Positions 21,282 through 28,790 of a stretch of 64,000 nucleotides of DNA are shown one piece after another (position 1 is the stretch's first letter; each line of letters opens with the position of its first letter). Source of the stretch: a virus. Location of the stretch: the IMG/VR virus record IMGVR_UViG_3300046462_000310, positions 1 to 64,000 of that record; one strand, written 5' to 3'. The notes beneath the pieces were generated by a model. The model saw only the letters and a list, made by a program, of their open reading frames with translations, was not told the origin of the DNA and did not search any database. A program made the translations under genes and the position numbers.

Positions 21282-22813
21282 CTGTAATACAATGTCAACT
21301 GCACATAGGTCGCAGTACTAACACCCGAAAGACTGATCGCCAGGTTGTCTTTTGCCGTGAGCGTTACGGAAGTCCAACTGGTGAAACTGGTCGATGAGTT
21401 TTCAACCGCGGACGAGATCGCCGGTTTCGTTCCACTACCGCCAACGATACTCGTAGATGGTAATCCGGCACCGTCGGCCGCCCGTAAAATGTCGGCCGTG
21501 ACTGAACCGCTGGGCTTACACATCATCACCCAACCCTGCAACGTGCCCCCGAATGGGATCTTGATTGGATTCTTGGTGCCAGTCGTAAGCACTGTTCCGG
21601 CACCATCCACGGCAAGCGTGACACTGTGCTCCATCGTCGTAGTGATCGACGTAGCTCCACTGCCCGATACGTCACCGCTTAACGTGATGGTTTGGTTCCC
21701 CGTTAAATACGTGCTGTTGTCATTCGTCAGCGTGTTTGCACCGGTGCGTTTGATGAAACCGTTGGATGAAACTCCAGTGATGGTATCTAGCGTGATCGAT
21801 CCTCCCAGAGCGGTGGACGTTCCCGCAATAGTGATTGCCGAATTACTTAGCGTTGCATTTGCAATCGCGCTCAGTGTGAGAACACCAGCACTCGAAAGTG
21901 TCGCCGTAGCTCCTGAACCGCTAAGCGTAACGGGAGCGTAAGCAGTGCCTCCCGCGTTCCCAGCTAAAAGCTGCCCCGCGGATGGGGCGGTATTTGGGAC
22001 GATTGCGGCCTTGGTTTGCGCGTCATTTGTGACGCTTCCGAGTCCAACATCAGAAGCGGTAACTGTAACATTACTCGAAAGCGCGTGGCTATTAACGGTA
22101 GTGGTCTTAGTAACCAGCCCACTCAGATCCTGATCTCCGGTATTCGTTCCGCTCGTGTTCCCGAGCACTGTCCGCTGTGCGTCAGTGACATACCTCTTGT
22201 CTGTCGAATCGGATACGTCCGCCGTGGTAAGCGTGACGTTGGAAGAAAGCGCATGGCTATTGACCGTGCGCGTACTGGGAACCGCATCAGTGATGCCGTA
22301 GCCAGAGAGCGTAGTTGGCGTACTGGTGATCTTTGACCATATGAGAGACGTTATCCAGGAAGGATTTGCGTAAGATCCCGTCGTGTCCGCCGCGTTCGTC
22401 ACTTGCGCCGCGGTGTAATCGCCCGAGACCGCAACCACTACACCCGTGCGTCCAAATACCGAATCGACTGCGCCTCCAGATGGAAGATCGAAGTATCCCA
22501 GCGTCCCGCTTCCGTTACTTCCGTAGTATTTAGAGTTCCCGGGAGAAGCTGTGTCTCCAACTAGCGTTATGGTCCCTCCGGTGTTTACCAGCGAATCCGT
22601 GAAGGTAAACCCACCGATGGGCAGGTTTGTTAGAAGCGATCCGTCAAGCGCCGGAAGTTTCCCGTCAGATCGAGTCACCACGACTTGAAGCGCCCCGTTG
22701 AAATTCTCGAAAGGATTAACGATCTTATGTGTCTTTGTGTCGATCATCACCGCCTCTGGTGCGCCAAATGCCACCGACGATAGAAGGCACAAAAACGCCA
22801 GAATCCTCGTCAT
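21278..22813 (-). CDS. Tail-fibre-like protein with N-terminal signal peptide
   Basis: 511 residues. MTRILAFLCLLSSVAFGAPE is a signal peptide. The middle has fibre-like repeats, including two copies of TVNSHALSSNVT, plus phrases common in phage fibres: SGYGITDA, YVTDAQRTVLGNTSGTNTGDQ, SGDVSGSGATSI. A beta-rich head ends the protein (ATYVQLTLYYR). It probably contacts the host surface. The signal peptide is unexpected for a cytoplasmically assembled fibre. Confidence 0.75.
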   Translation of the reverse strand: MTRILAFLCLLSSVAFGAPEAVMIDTKTHKIVNPFENFNGALQVVVTRSDGKLPALDGSLLTNLPIGGFTFTDSLVNTGGTITLVGDTASPGNSKYYGSNGSGTLGYFDLPSGGAVDSVFGRTGVVVAVSGDYTAAQVTNAADTTGSYANPSWITSLIWSKITSTPTTLSGYGITDAVPSTRTVNSHALSSNVTLTTADVSDSTDKRYVTDAQRTVLGNTSGTNTGDQDLSGLVTKTTTVNSHALSSNVTVTASDVGLGSVTNDAQTKAAIVPNTAPSAGQLLAGNAGGTAYAPVTLSGSGATATLSSAGVLTLSAIANATLSNSAITIAGTSTALGGSITLDTITGVSSNGFIKRTGANTLTNDNSTYLTGNQTITLSGDVSGSGATSITTTMEHSVTLAVDGAGTVLTTGTKNPIKIPFGGTLQGWVMMCKPSGSVTADILRAADGAGLPSTSIVGGSGTKPAISSAVENSSTSFTSWTSVTLTAKDNLAISLSGVSTATYVQLTLYYR

Positions 22814-23133
22814 AACCCGCCCACCTTCTGCCAGTGCACATTGTTCCGGCTCAAATTGTAATCCAATGGAGCCACCTGCCCCTCTGTGTCGCCAGTGTCA
22901 GCCGGGCCCGATACGAGCTGCCATTCCGATAAAGCCGAGCTCACATCGAGCACGATTAAGATCAGCGTTAAGCTCACGAGATTGAGCGTGGGGAACGCTT
23001 CGAGAGACGTTGCCTCTCCACGCAGCGTGGTAATAGTGGGCTGATAAGTCGCCCCCGAACCCGACAGTGCAGCCGGCGAAAATGAATCCGTTTCGTTCAA
23101 CTGCGGTTCCGCGTTAATCACTAATGCTCTCAT
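22810..23133 (-). CDS. Hypothetical virion-region protein (107 aa)
   Basis: Coupled by ATGA to the fibre gene and one base from the adaptor gene. Beta-rich (LEAFPTLNLVSLTLILIVLD), with no signal peptide. It lies between adaptor and fibre genes and may be a small tail component. Confidence 0.6.
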   Translation of the reverse strand: MRALVINAEPQLNETDSFSPAALSGSGATYQPTITTLRGEATSLEAFPTLNLVSLTLILIVLDVSSALSEWQLVSGPADTGDTEGQVAPLDYNLSRNNVHWQKVGGL

Positions 23134-23134
23134 A

Positions 23135-24070
23135 TCAATATCCCCACGGCCTACCCACCCCGTTGCTCGTCGGTGCCACGTCCGTTGGTATCTTTGGCAT
23201 CTTATTCGCCAACACGTTCTGCGCCCGTGTGACGACAGCAGTTTGCTGTCGCGCGTCCCGCCAAAACTTACTCGTAACTAATTCGGCCTCGCATAATGGC
23301 ACCAGAATATCCTCAATGTAGGCGTCAGCCACGTAAATCGCCCTGGCCGTCTTCAGGTCGGCAAACACGATCCGTTCCGTGGAAAGCTCCGCTTCCATGC
23401 GCACCGTGTAATCCGTGTCCGGCATCGGCGCCACTCGCAACAGAAATTCAGGCTCACCCCCCTGGCTAGAACCAACCGGATCTAGGTAATAGTAGCGCGG
23501 CCGCCCGATCTCGGAGAGATACGCAGCGTCAAAGGGATACACGATCTCATCAGGAGCCAGAGAAGGCATCCAGCGCCGCGCCCTGCCGCCACGTAGCCGT
23601 TCATCCCGAATCAAGGGCGTAGGCTCTGACTTGGTGGCGCTATAAAGCCGCACCGCGCCGATCACGCGCTCTATTACGTCCTGCAGCGGAACAACGTCGC
23701 TGTAAATCGTCGCGTCGGTCGAAAGTGCGTCCATCAGGTAATCGTCCAGCACGGCGTTCGACGCGGTAACGATGCTATCCGCCGCGCCATTGTTAAACCT
23801 GATCGTGCACCCCATGTCCCGCGTTTCAAAACTGTCGTCAGCCACCCGGTTCGAGTATTTCGCGTTGAACACCACCGAGAGCGTTCGAGGCGATCGCAAC
23901 GTGCAGGAAAGGGTTGTCCTCTTGTAGATCCCCGGCATCTCTCGGTAAAACGTGCCAATGCCGGCGTTCATCGCTGCCAGCACGTCCAACGCCGCTTGAT
24001 CTTCCAAGTTGAATACATCTTCCACCGCCAGGTTTCTGGCCAGCCGTTGCGCTAATTGAATTGAGTTCAT
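23135..24070 (-). CDS. Probable head-tail adaptor / tail-tube protein
   Basis: 311 residues, beginning with helices (MNSIQLAQRLARNLAVEDVF) and beta-rich after. RPRYYYLDPVGSSQGGEPEF and YTVRMEAELSTERIVFADLK resemble tail tubular-like or stopper proteins of podoviruses. Coupled by ATGA to a second adaptor-like gene upstream. The palindrome at 23234-23250 lies inside its conserved helical end (ARQQTAVVTRAQN). Confidence 0.6.
   Translation of the reverse strand: MNSIQLAQRLARNLAVEDVFNLEDQAALDVLAAMNAGIGTFYREMPGIYKRTTLSCTLRSPRTLSVVFNAKYSNRVADDSFETRDMGCTIRFNNGAADSIVTASNAVLDDYLMDALSTDATIYSDVVPLQDVIERVIGAVRLYSATKSEPTPLIRDERLRGGRARRWMPSLAPDEIVYPFDAAYLSEIGRPRYYYLDPVGSSQGGEPEFLLRVAPMPDTDYTVRMEAELSTERIVFADLKTARAIYVADAYIEDILVPLCEAELVTSKFWRDARQQTAVVTRAQNVLANKMPKIPTDVAPTSNGVGRPWGY
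23234..23250. repeat. Dispersed palindrome copy 5 (GACAGCAGTTTGCTGTC)
   Basis: Variant with a paired A/T change in both arms, so the symmetry is kept. Lies inside a structural gene and could be chance. Confidence 0.5.
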
Positions 24071-24837
24071 ATACCCGGATCCGGCTGTTGTTGCTGTGGC
24101 GGCCTAGTCTGTCGCAACTCGAGCGCGTCAGCCCGCGAATCACCCGGCTTTGGCCGGCGAGGATCCGAGCGCCCTAGAAGTTGCAAGGCGCGCAGGTAAT
24201 CGTCATCAATCTGCGTTTTCTTGCTATTGTCGAAAAAGAGAGAACTGCCAGTGGCGTTCCAGCGCGCGATCGGCAAAAAGATCGATTCCACGTATTTCTG
24301 CGGGACTGCCAATAAGGCTGTGCCAGCCGCTAAATCCTGAGCCGTGAAAAGACTAGGCTCGCGGATCACGTTAAGAACCAACCGTGCCGTGCCGGCGTTA
24401 ATGGAATCCGGCGCCGGCCGCAGATGAAGCTGTACCGTCACGCTATCTGCGTTCCCGGACGTATCCTTGAGCGATTCGATGAAATAATGCGTAGGCGTGC
24501 CATTACTCACCGTGCCGCTCAAAGCGTCCTGAAAAACCTGCCCGAAAGTCGATAACCCGCCGCGCGACGTGATCTCAGTTAGGAACGTGCCATCCGCGCG
24601 TTTCACTGGTTTTAACACCGTCTGAATGTCCTTATCCAGAACGTAGGCCGATTGGCCCTCAACGAGAGTCATTAACTCTTCCTCGCGACCATAGAAATCT
24701 TCGCCCGCGTCCTGTAAGGCTTGAATGGTCGCATTGATGTCCGACAGTATTCGGGCCTTGGCGATGTCCGGCGACGTTAAGTACGTCGTCTGTAAGAACA
24801 CCTGTGCGAGCTGGTCTGCTACTGCTCCTATTAGCAC
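24067..24837 (-). CDS. Probable head-tail adaptor (gp6/TTPA-like)
   Basis: 256 residues from GTG 24837, with GGAGG just upstream. Helical N-terminal region (DIAKARILSDINATIQALQD) then beta domain (YFIESLKDTSGNADSVTVQL). It ends with the helix bundle region YVESIFLPIARWNATGSSLF and a Gln/Pro tail. This matches the layout of phage adaptor proteins that dock on the portal. The family is inferred from layout and position between capsid and fibre genes. Confidence 0.6.
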   Translation of the reverse strand: MLIGAVADQLAQVFLQTTYLTSPDIAKARILSDINATIQALQDAGEDFYGREEELMTLVEGQSAYVLDKDIQTVLKPVKRADGTFLTEITSRGGLSTFGQVFQDALSGTVSNGTPTHYFIESLKDTSGNADSVTVQLHLRPAPDSINAGTARLVLNVIREPSLFTAQDLAAGTALLAVPQKYVESIFLPIARWNATGSSLFFDNSKKTQIDDDYLRALQLLGRSDPRRPKPGDSRADALELRQTRPPQQQQPDPGI

Positions 24838-25172
24838 GGAACCTCCTCATGTGTGGCTCCGACGCCGGCAGCCACCGGTTGACCGATCACTTGCAGTTTT
24901 CGCGGACGCACTTGCATTGACATCGGTTCCGACGATGACTCCGCAATCACTTCCCCTTTCTCGACCTGAATAATTTCGATGGTCAGAAACGGATCCCCGA
25001 AATTGAGCACCGCCTTCATTGCGGCATTAGTCTGCTCGGCCAGTTCTTCCATGTTAGAGGCGACTAACCCCCTCCATGTGTGCCGTTCGTATTCCGGCAA
25101 GAACGTAAACTCACCCACCCTCGTAGGTGCATAGATGCTTTGTTTTCCGAGTGCTACTGCGTATTTATCCAT
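24831..25172 (-). CDS. Hypothetical virion-region protein (113 aa)
   Basis: Beta-rich N-terminus (SIYAPTRVGEFTFLPEYERH) and a C-terminal strand region (MQVRPRKLQVIGQPVAAGVG). It ends inside the start of the adaptor gene. No family recognised; a minor head protein is possible. Confidence 0.6.
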   Translation of the reverse strand: MDKYAVALGKQSIYAPTRVGEFTFLPEYERHTWRGLVASNMEELAEQTNAAMKAVLNFGDPFLTIEIIQVEKGEVIAESSSEPMSMQVRPRKLQVIGQPVAAGVGATHEEVPC

Positions 25173-25175
25173 ATT

Positions 25176-25679
25176 TTATTTCAGTTGCATGCCGCGCTGA
25201 TTAATTTCTTTCATCTCTACAAGCACGGATTTTAACGATTCTGAGATCGTTGCGAAAATCGCAGCGTCGCTTTCGCTATGATCTTTGAGTGATTGCCCTA
25301 GGGCGCGCATCCATTCCTTCTGATCAGTCAATAGTGCCGTGAGTGCTCCTAGGTCGGGCCTCGACTCCAATTCCTTGATTCTTAGCTCAGCTACCTGGTG
25401 ACTGTCGCGCTCGTCGTGGAGTTTAGTCCGGTAATCGTCGCGCTCCCTTTCCAGTGCCTCGATTTGCCGGTCAAGCGTTCTGGCCAGATTCCCGCTGGCT
25501 GCGGCCTGCATGCCAAGCACCTTGCGATTGACGATCCAAAACAGAATTGACGCCACCAACATGCCCGAAAGAACCCATATCCCGCGGATGTTCAGGAACT
25601 CGTTGGTGTCAAATCCCAGCAACGTGGTAGTAGCGGTAGCCATTCCGCCGAACACCTTGAAAATATCCAAGCCAGTCAT
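25176..25679 (-). CDS. Membrane-anchored coiled-coil protein
   Basis: 167 residues. A hydrophobic helix (IWVLSGMLVASILFWIVN, about 33-50) is followed by a long coiled coil (TLDRQIEALERERDDYRTKL) and a second helix region. It sits between capsid and adaptor genes, an unusual place for a membrane protein. It could assist DNA entry or act as a holin-like protein. Confidence 0.65.
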   Translation of the reverse strand: MTGLDIFKVFGGMATATTTLLGFDTNEFLNIRGIWVLSGMLVASILFWIVNRKVLGMQAAASGNLARTLDRQIEALERERDDYRTKLHDERDSHQVAELRIKELESRPDLGALTALLTDQKEWMRALGQSLKDHSESDAAIFATISESLKSVLVEMKEINQRGMQLK

Positions 25680-25700
25680 CCTTTTGTTAAGCCTCCATGA

Positions 25701-25724
25701 CTGCCCCCAATTTCTCGGGGGCAG
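25701..25724 (-). other. Intergenic hairpin after the capsid gene
   Basis: CTGCCCCC and GGGGGCAG form an 8-bp GC-rich stem with an 8-nt loop, 14 bases after the capsid stop. No T-run follows, so it is more likely an RNA-processing or stability element that sets the capsid to downstream ratio than an intrinsic terminator. Confidence 0.5.
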
Positions 25725-25738
25725 GTTGAAGGTTTTAC

Positions 25739-27307
25739 TTAGGTGACAGTCGGAGTCGGGACGCCCGCGATTTTCAACGCGTGCACCAGAACCAACGCAC
25801 CAGGAACACGCTGGATGCGGTCTTTCCTCGGAGCTTGTCCGAAGACAGACGTTACGTAGCGGTCCATCACGAAGCCGCCTTCGTGATCTTGCGTGCTGTA
25901 TTTGTTGCGATACTTGCCGTAACCACGTCGAGCCGCCCGTTTACCGAGCAAGAGCGAGTAACCCAGAATCGTGCCTTTTTGGTTGCACGCCAGGATTGTC
26001 GCGCCGATCGGATGTTCGGTCGTGTTGATCGTAGGATCCCACGTCACTCCACCCAGGATAGTGTGTGCAATACCGGAGCTGCTTCCCGCGAGCCTTCCGG
26101 TCACAGTGATCTTGTTCCCGTTATTGCCCGTTGTGTAGGCGTATAGCCCCCACTTGTTCGGGTTGTTCGCATCGTTCGGAGGATTCACGATCATCACGTA
26201 GTGAGTTTTCGAGTCCTGCGCCAATGCGTCGTCCACCAGGAACGTGTAAGCGTAGTTCGGGAAGTACTTGAAGAACAGAATGTCTGTCTCCGCAGCAGCA
26301 TCCGCATCGCCACCACCAAGGATGTCAAACGCCGCAGTTCCAGCCGTGATCGCGCCGCCCAAAGAAGCCTTCGGGTTTAGCGGACTGGCAATGGCGCCAA
26401 CGCCGTCGTGATCGATCGGCTGGTATTCCTTGATTATGTTGCCCTTGATGTTGGTGTAACCACCTTCGAAGATCGTTTTAGCGTCTTCTTCACTCCGGGT
26501 AGTAGCCAGGATGGAACGGTAATTACTGTCCAGGTCGAGCGAATACAGCGCGTCGCTTGTGGCGATCACCGTATTTTTGAAGATCGGTTGCCCGTTCTTA
26601 CTCGTGGCGATTTGACCGGGGAGTCCACCGAGACGTTTCAACTGGGCGTTAAGCCCCAGAATCTCGTTGTAACTCAGTGTGTCGGCGCTGGCGAGCGTAT
26701 CGATGTTCTTTCCGCCGGCATACACCACGTTGGCATCCGGCAAAGATTCGCGGAACATCATAAAGAGTTCCTCGCTCTTCAAACGGCCAAGCCATTTACC
26801 CGTCTCCGTATTGAGACCACTGACGATCTCGCCACGCATACCGAGCAACTCTTCCATGCGCTCGGTGAACCGAATACCGTGCCGCAGGAAATCCACCTGC
26901 AACTCGTTGCCCTGGATGCGGATCTTCTCGAAATCCGCGCTGGACTCAAAGAGTTGGTCGCCGCGGTGAGGCTCCTTATAGAAGCCGCTCATCACTTCGA
27001 ACCTGATCTTCTGTCCTTTACCCTTGCTCGTATCGGTTACGGTCTCGACGATTGCGTTCGCGCCACCTTCCATTGGAGCGAAAAAGTCTTCGGTTTGTTC
27101 GAAGACATCCACGCCCGTCTGCCAGAGTTTGCGAACGGCATCCGGATCGAGTGCCGCCAGCGAATCGCCAGTATTGGGACTCGCGTAGAACACCGTGCCG
27201 AGCATCGCGCTACCGGCCCAGTAAGAGCCGAGAACGTGGCCAGCCACGATCGCGCACGCGATCATAAACAGACCCCATGCGGCTTTTCTGATAACTAATT
27301 TCTTCAT
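25739..27307 (-). CDS. Major capsid protein (N4-gp56/DUF4043-like) with N-terminal membrane segment
   Basis: 522 residues. The capsid core is recognisable from GKGQKIRFEVMSGFYKEPHR, then VDFLRHGIRFTERMEELLGM, with later SNYRSILATTRSEED and YAYTFLVDDALAQDSKTHYV. It resembles N4-gp56/DUF4043 major head proteins. Oddly the N-terminus is MKKLVIRKAAWGLFMIACAI plus VAGHVLGSYWAG, a signal-anchor-like helix. AAAGGA seven bases before ATG 27307 supports this start; the internal Met at residue 36 has no ribosome site. The helix may be cleaved, or used for membrane-associated assembly. Confidence 0.8.
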   Translation of the reverse strand: MKKLVIRKAAWGLFMIACAIVAGHVLGSYWAGSAMLGTVFYASPNTGDSLAALDPDAVRKLWQTGVDVFEQTEDFFAPMEGGANAIVETVTDTSKGKGQKIRFEVMSGFYKEPHRGDQLFESSADFEKIRIQGNELQVDFLRHGIRFTERMEELLGMRGEIVSGLNTETGKWLGRLKSEELFMMFRESLPDANVVYAGGKNIDTLASADTLSYNEILGLNAQLKRLGGLPGQIATSKNGQPIFKNTVIATSDALYSLDLDSNYRSILATTRSEEDAKTIFEGGYTNIKGNIIKEYQPIDHDGVGAIASPLNPKASLGGAITAGTAAFDILGGGDADAAAETDILFFKYFPNYAYTFLVDDALAQDSKTHYVMIVNPPNDANNPNKWGLYAYTTGNNGNKITVTGRLAGSSSGIAHTILGGVTWDPTINTTEHPIGATILACNQKGTILGYSLLLGKRAARRGYGKYRNKYSTQDHEGGFVMDRYVTSVFGQAPRKDRIQRVPGALVLVHALKIAGVPTPTVT

Positions 27308-27376
27308 AGATTATTCCTTTGTTTCCAAAGGAGGGCTATGAAGGGAGATGCTTCCGGGAACCGCCGCTGCCTACAC

Positions 27377-27393
27377 GACAGCGATCCAATGTC
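27377..27393. repeat. Dispersed palindrome copy 6, degenerate (GACAGCGATCCAATGTC)
   Basis: Intergenic, between scaffold-like stop and capsid start; arms imperfect. Confidence 0.6.
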
Positions 27394-27405
27394 GGGCTAC
27401 AATCT

Positions 27406-28641
27406 TTATGCCGGAACCAGCCTTTTGGCTTTTTCCAGCACTTTCTCGTAGTCCGTTACACTGTGGATTTTATCCAGACCCAGGGCGTCAGCCTTCGAAC
27501 CCTCCTGCGTTGTGCGGGCAGCTCCGGAAGCGGGAGCGGCTGCAGGTTGCGCTGGACGACCCACCGCGCGCTGGTTTACAGGCGCAGGTTTGGTTGCCGC
27601 AGTGGATGTGGAGGGTTTTGTGCCGTTTGTATCCGGCGGGTCTTTTCTGAGATGCTTTGGTAACAGTCCGAGTTGCCTGGCTGCCAGTTCAGTGAAGAAA
27701 AATGGAGAGTCAGGCTCGGACACGCGGTGTTGCAAGTCCGGGTCTTTTTCGTAGGCGTCAGCCAGTTCTACTGTTAGTTTAGAGAGCTCGCTTTTTTCGT
27801 CCCTGGCTTCGGGCCAGTATTCTACCGCCTTAGCTTTTGAGCCATTGGCCGTAGAGTTATACCGTTCCTGCTCCACCTCTTGAAGTTGTCGCGCGGCTTC
27901 CTTTTCCGATGCCTCGACTTGATTCAATTCCTTATCGAGCGCCCGCTCGCGCTTGCGGAGTTGCACCATTGCGCCGGTATCCAGATCGTTGCCGGCTTTT
28001 TCGTATTCTGCGTCGAGCGCAGCAATGTCCGACTCGATCTCTTCTCGCGTTCGGACCTGTGGTGCCTCAGTGGTTTCCGTCGTTCCATTGGTGGCCGGAA
28101 CGTCCCTTTTTGGAGAAACGCGATCCCACGCTTCTCCGAAGGGAATACCCTCTTCGCGAGCAATCGTGTTGGCAGCCTCGACCAGATGGCCGTCTTTCAG
28201 CCCTTTCAGGCGAATACGTTTGTCGGATTTCTGCTCTTCGGTCTCTTCAGCTTTTCCGGGGGGAACAGCCGCCTCAGTAGCAACGTCGGTTGTAGCCGCG
28301 GATTCCTCCGGCGGCACCTCTGCGGTCGTCTTCGAAGCGTCGGAATCAGCCTGGGCTTCCGCCCTGGCCGCGTCCCACTTCTCAGCTTTCGCTTGCGACG
28401 TTTTCTGCTCGGCCTCCGCTTTCGCGTCAGCCAGCATCTTCTCGTAACCTTCCACACCCACCGCGGTCCTTGCCGGCGCTTCTGTAGCGCCAGTCGGCTT
28501 CTCGGTGGTTGTCGTCGATTCTTTACCAGGCGCAGTTTCCGTTGCAGTTACTTCCGTATTGGTCGTTTCCGCGTTGGCTTGATCCCCGCCCGCCGTTGCT
28601 GTTGAATCCGTCTCGGCTTTCGCCTGTTCTGGGTTCTCCAT
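27406..28641 (-). CDS. Scaffold-like protein upstream of the capsid gene
   Basis: 411 residues from ATG 28641 (MENPEQAKAETDSTATAGGD). The first 150 residues are low-complexity Thr/Ala/Glu-rich. A long charged helix follows (REEIESDIAALDAEYEKAGN, RALDKELNQVEASEKEAARQ) and the end is Pro/Ala-rich with DYEKVLEKAKRLVPA. Position just before the capsid gene, helicity and charge all fit a scaffolding protein. The frame extends upstream through a palindrome, but MENPEQ is the sensible start. Confidence 0.75.
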   Translation of the reverse strand: MENPEQAKAETDSTATAGGDQANAETTNTEVTATETAPGKESTTTTEKPTGATEAPARTAVGVEGYEKMLADAKAEAEQKTSQAKAEKWDAARAEAQADSDASKTTAEVPPEESAATTDVATEAAVPPGKAEETEEQKSDKRIRLKGLKDGHLVEAANTIAREEGIPFGEAWDRVSPKRDVPATNGTTETTEAPQVRTREEIESDIAALDAEYEKAGNDLDTGAMVQLRKRERALDKELNQVEASEKEAARQLQEVEQERYNSTANGSKAKAVEYWPEARDEKSELSKLTVELADAYEKDPDLQHRVSEPDSPFFFTELAARQLGLLPKHLRKDPPDTNGTKPSTSTAATKPAPVNQRAVGRPAQPAAAPASGAARTTQEGSKADALGLDKIHSVTDYEKVLEKAKRLVPA

Positions 28642-28661
28642 TTGGTAGCAACTTGTCACAC

Positions 28662-28678
28662 GACAGCGGAACGCTGTC
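28662..28678. repeat. Dispersed palindrome copy 7 (GACAGCGGAACGCTGTC)
   Basis: Intergenic, 21 bases upstream of the scaffold-like ATG. Confidence 0.85.
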
Positions 28679-28729
28679 AACATTTGTCACACGTAGAGAC
28701 AATTCGATGCGTGGCAACGTGTCGCGCAT

Positions 28730-28746
28730 GACTGCGCTTCGCAGTC
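28730..28746. repeat. Dispersed palindrome copy 8, co-varying (GACTGCGCTTCGCAGTC)
   Basis: Both arms carry the matching A/T swap at position 4, keeping a perfect inverted repeat. Confidence 0.75.
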
Positions 28747-28790
28747 AATACTTGTCACGAAACGTCTTTCAGTTCATTGTCCACACCAAA

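Larger units (their letters stand above)
28642..28790. promoter_or_regulatory. Divergent control region between head and tail operons
   Basis: 149 bp between the minus-strand scaffold-like start and the plus-strand tail gene. It holds TTGTCACACG at 28653-28662 and 28684-28693 and a shorter TTGTCACG at 28752-28759, plus two 17-bp palindromes. TTGTCA resembles a -35 element. A late-gene activator or the phage sigma factor may act here. Confidence 0.5.

Noticed and set aside
25701-25724. Rho-independent terminator after the capsid gene
   Set aside because: The stem is strong but no T-run follows on the transcribed strand; reported only as a hairpin.
26408-27298. 296-codon plus-strand frame opposite the capsid gene
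   Set aside because: Antisense shadow of a strongly coding capsid gene; no ribosome site or recognisable domain.
27880-28605. 241-codon plus-strand frame opposite the scaffold-like gene
   Set aside because: Its Arg/Leu/Phe-rich composition is the expected mirror of the Glu/Ala-rich scaffold coding strand.
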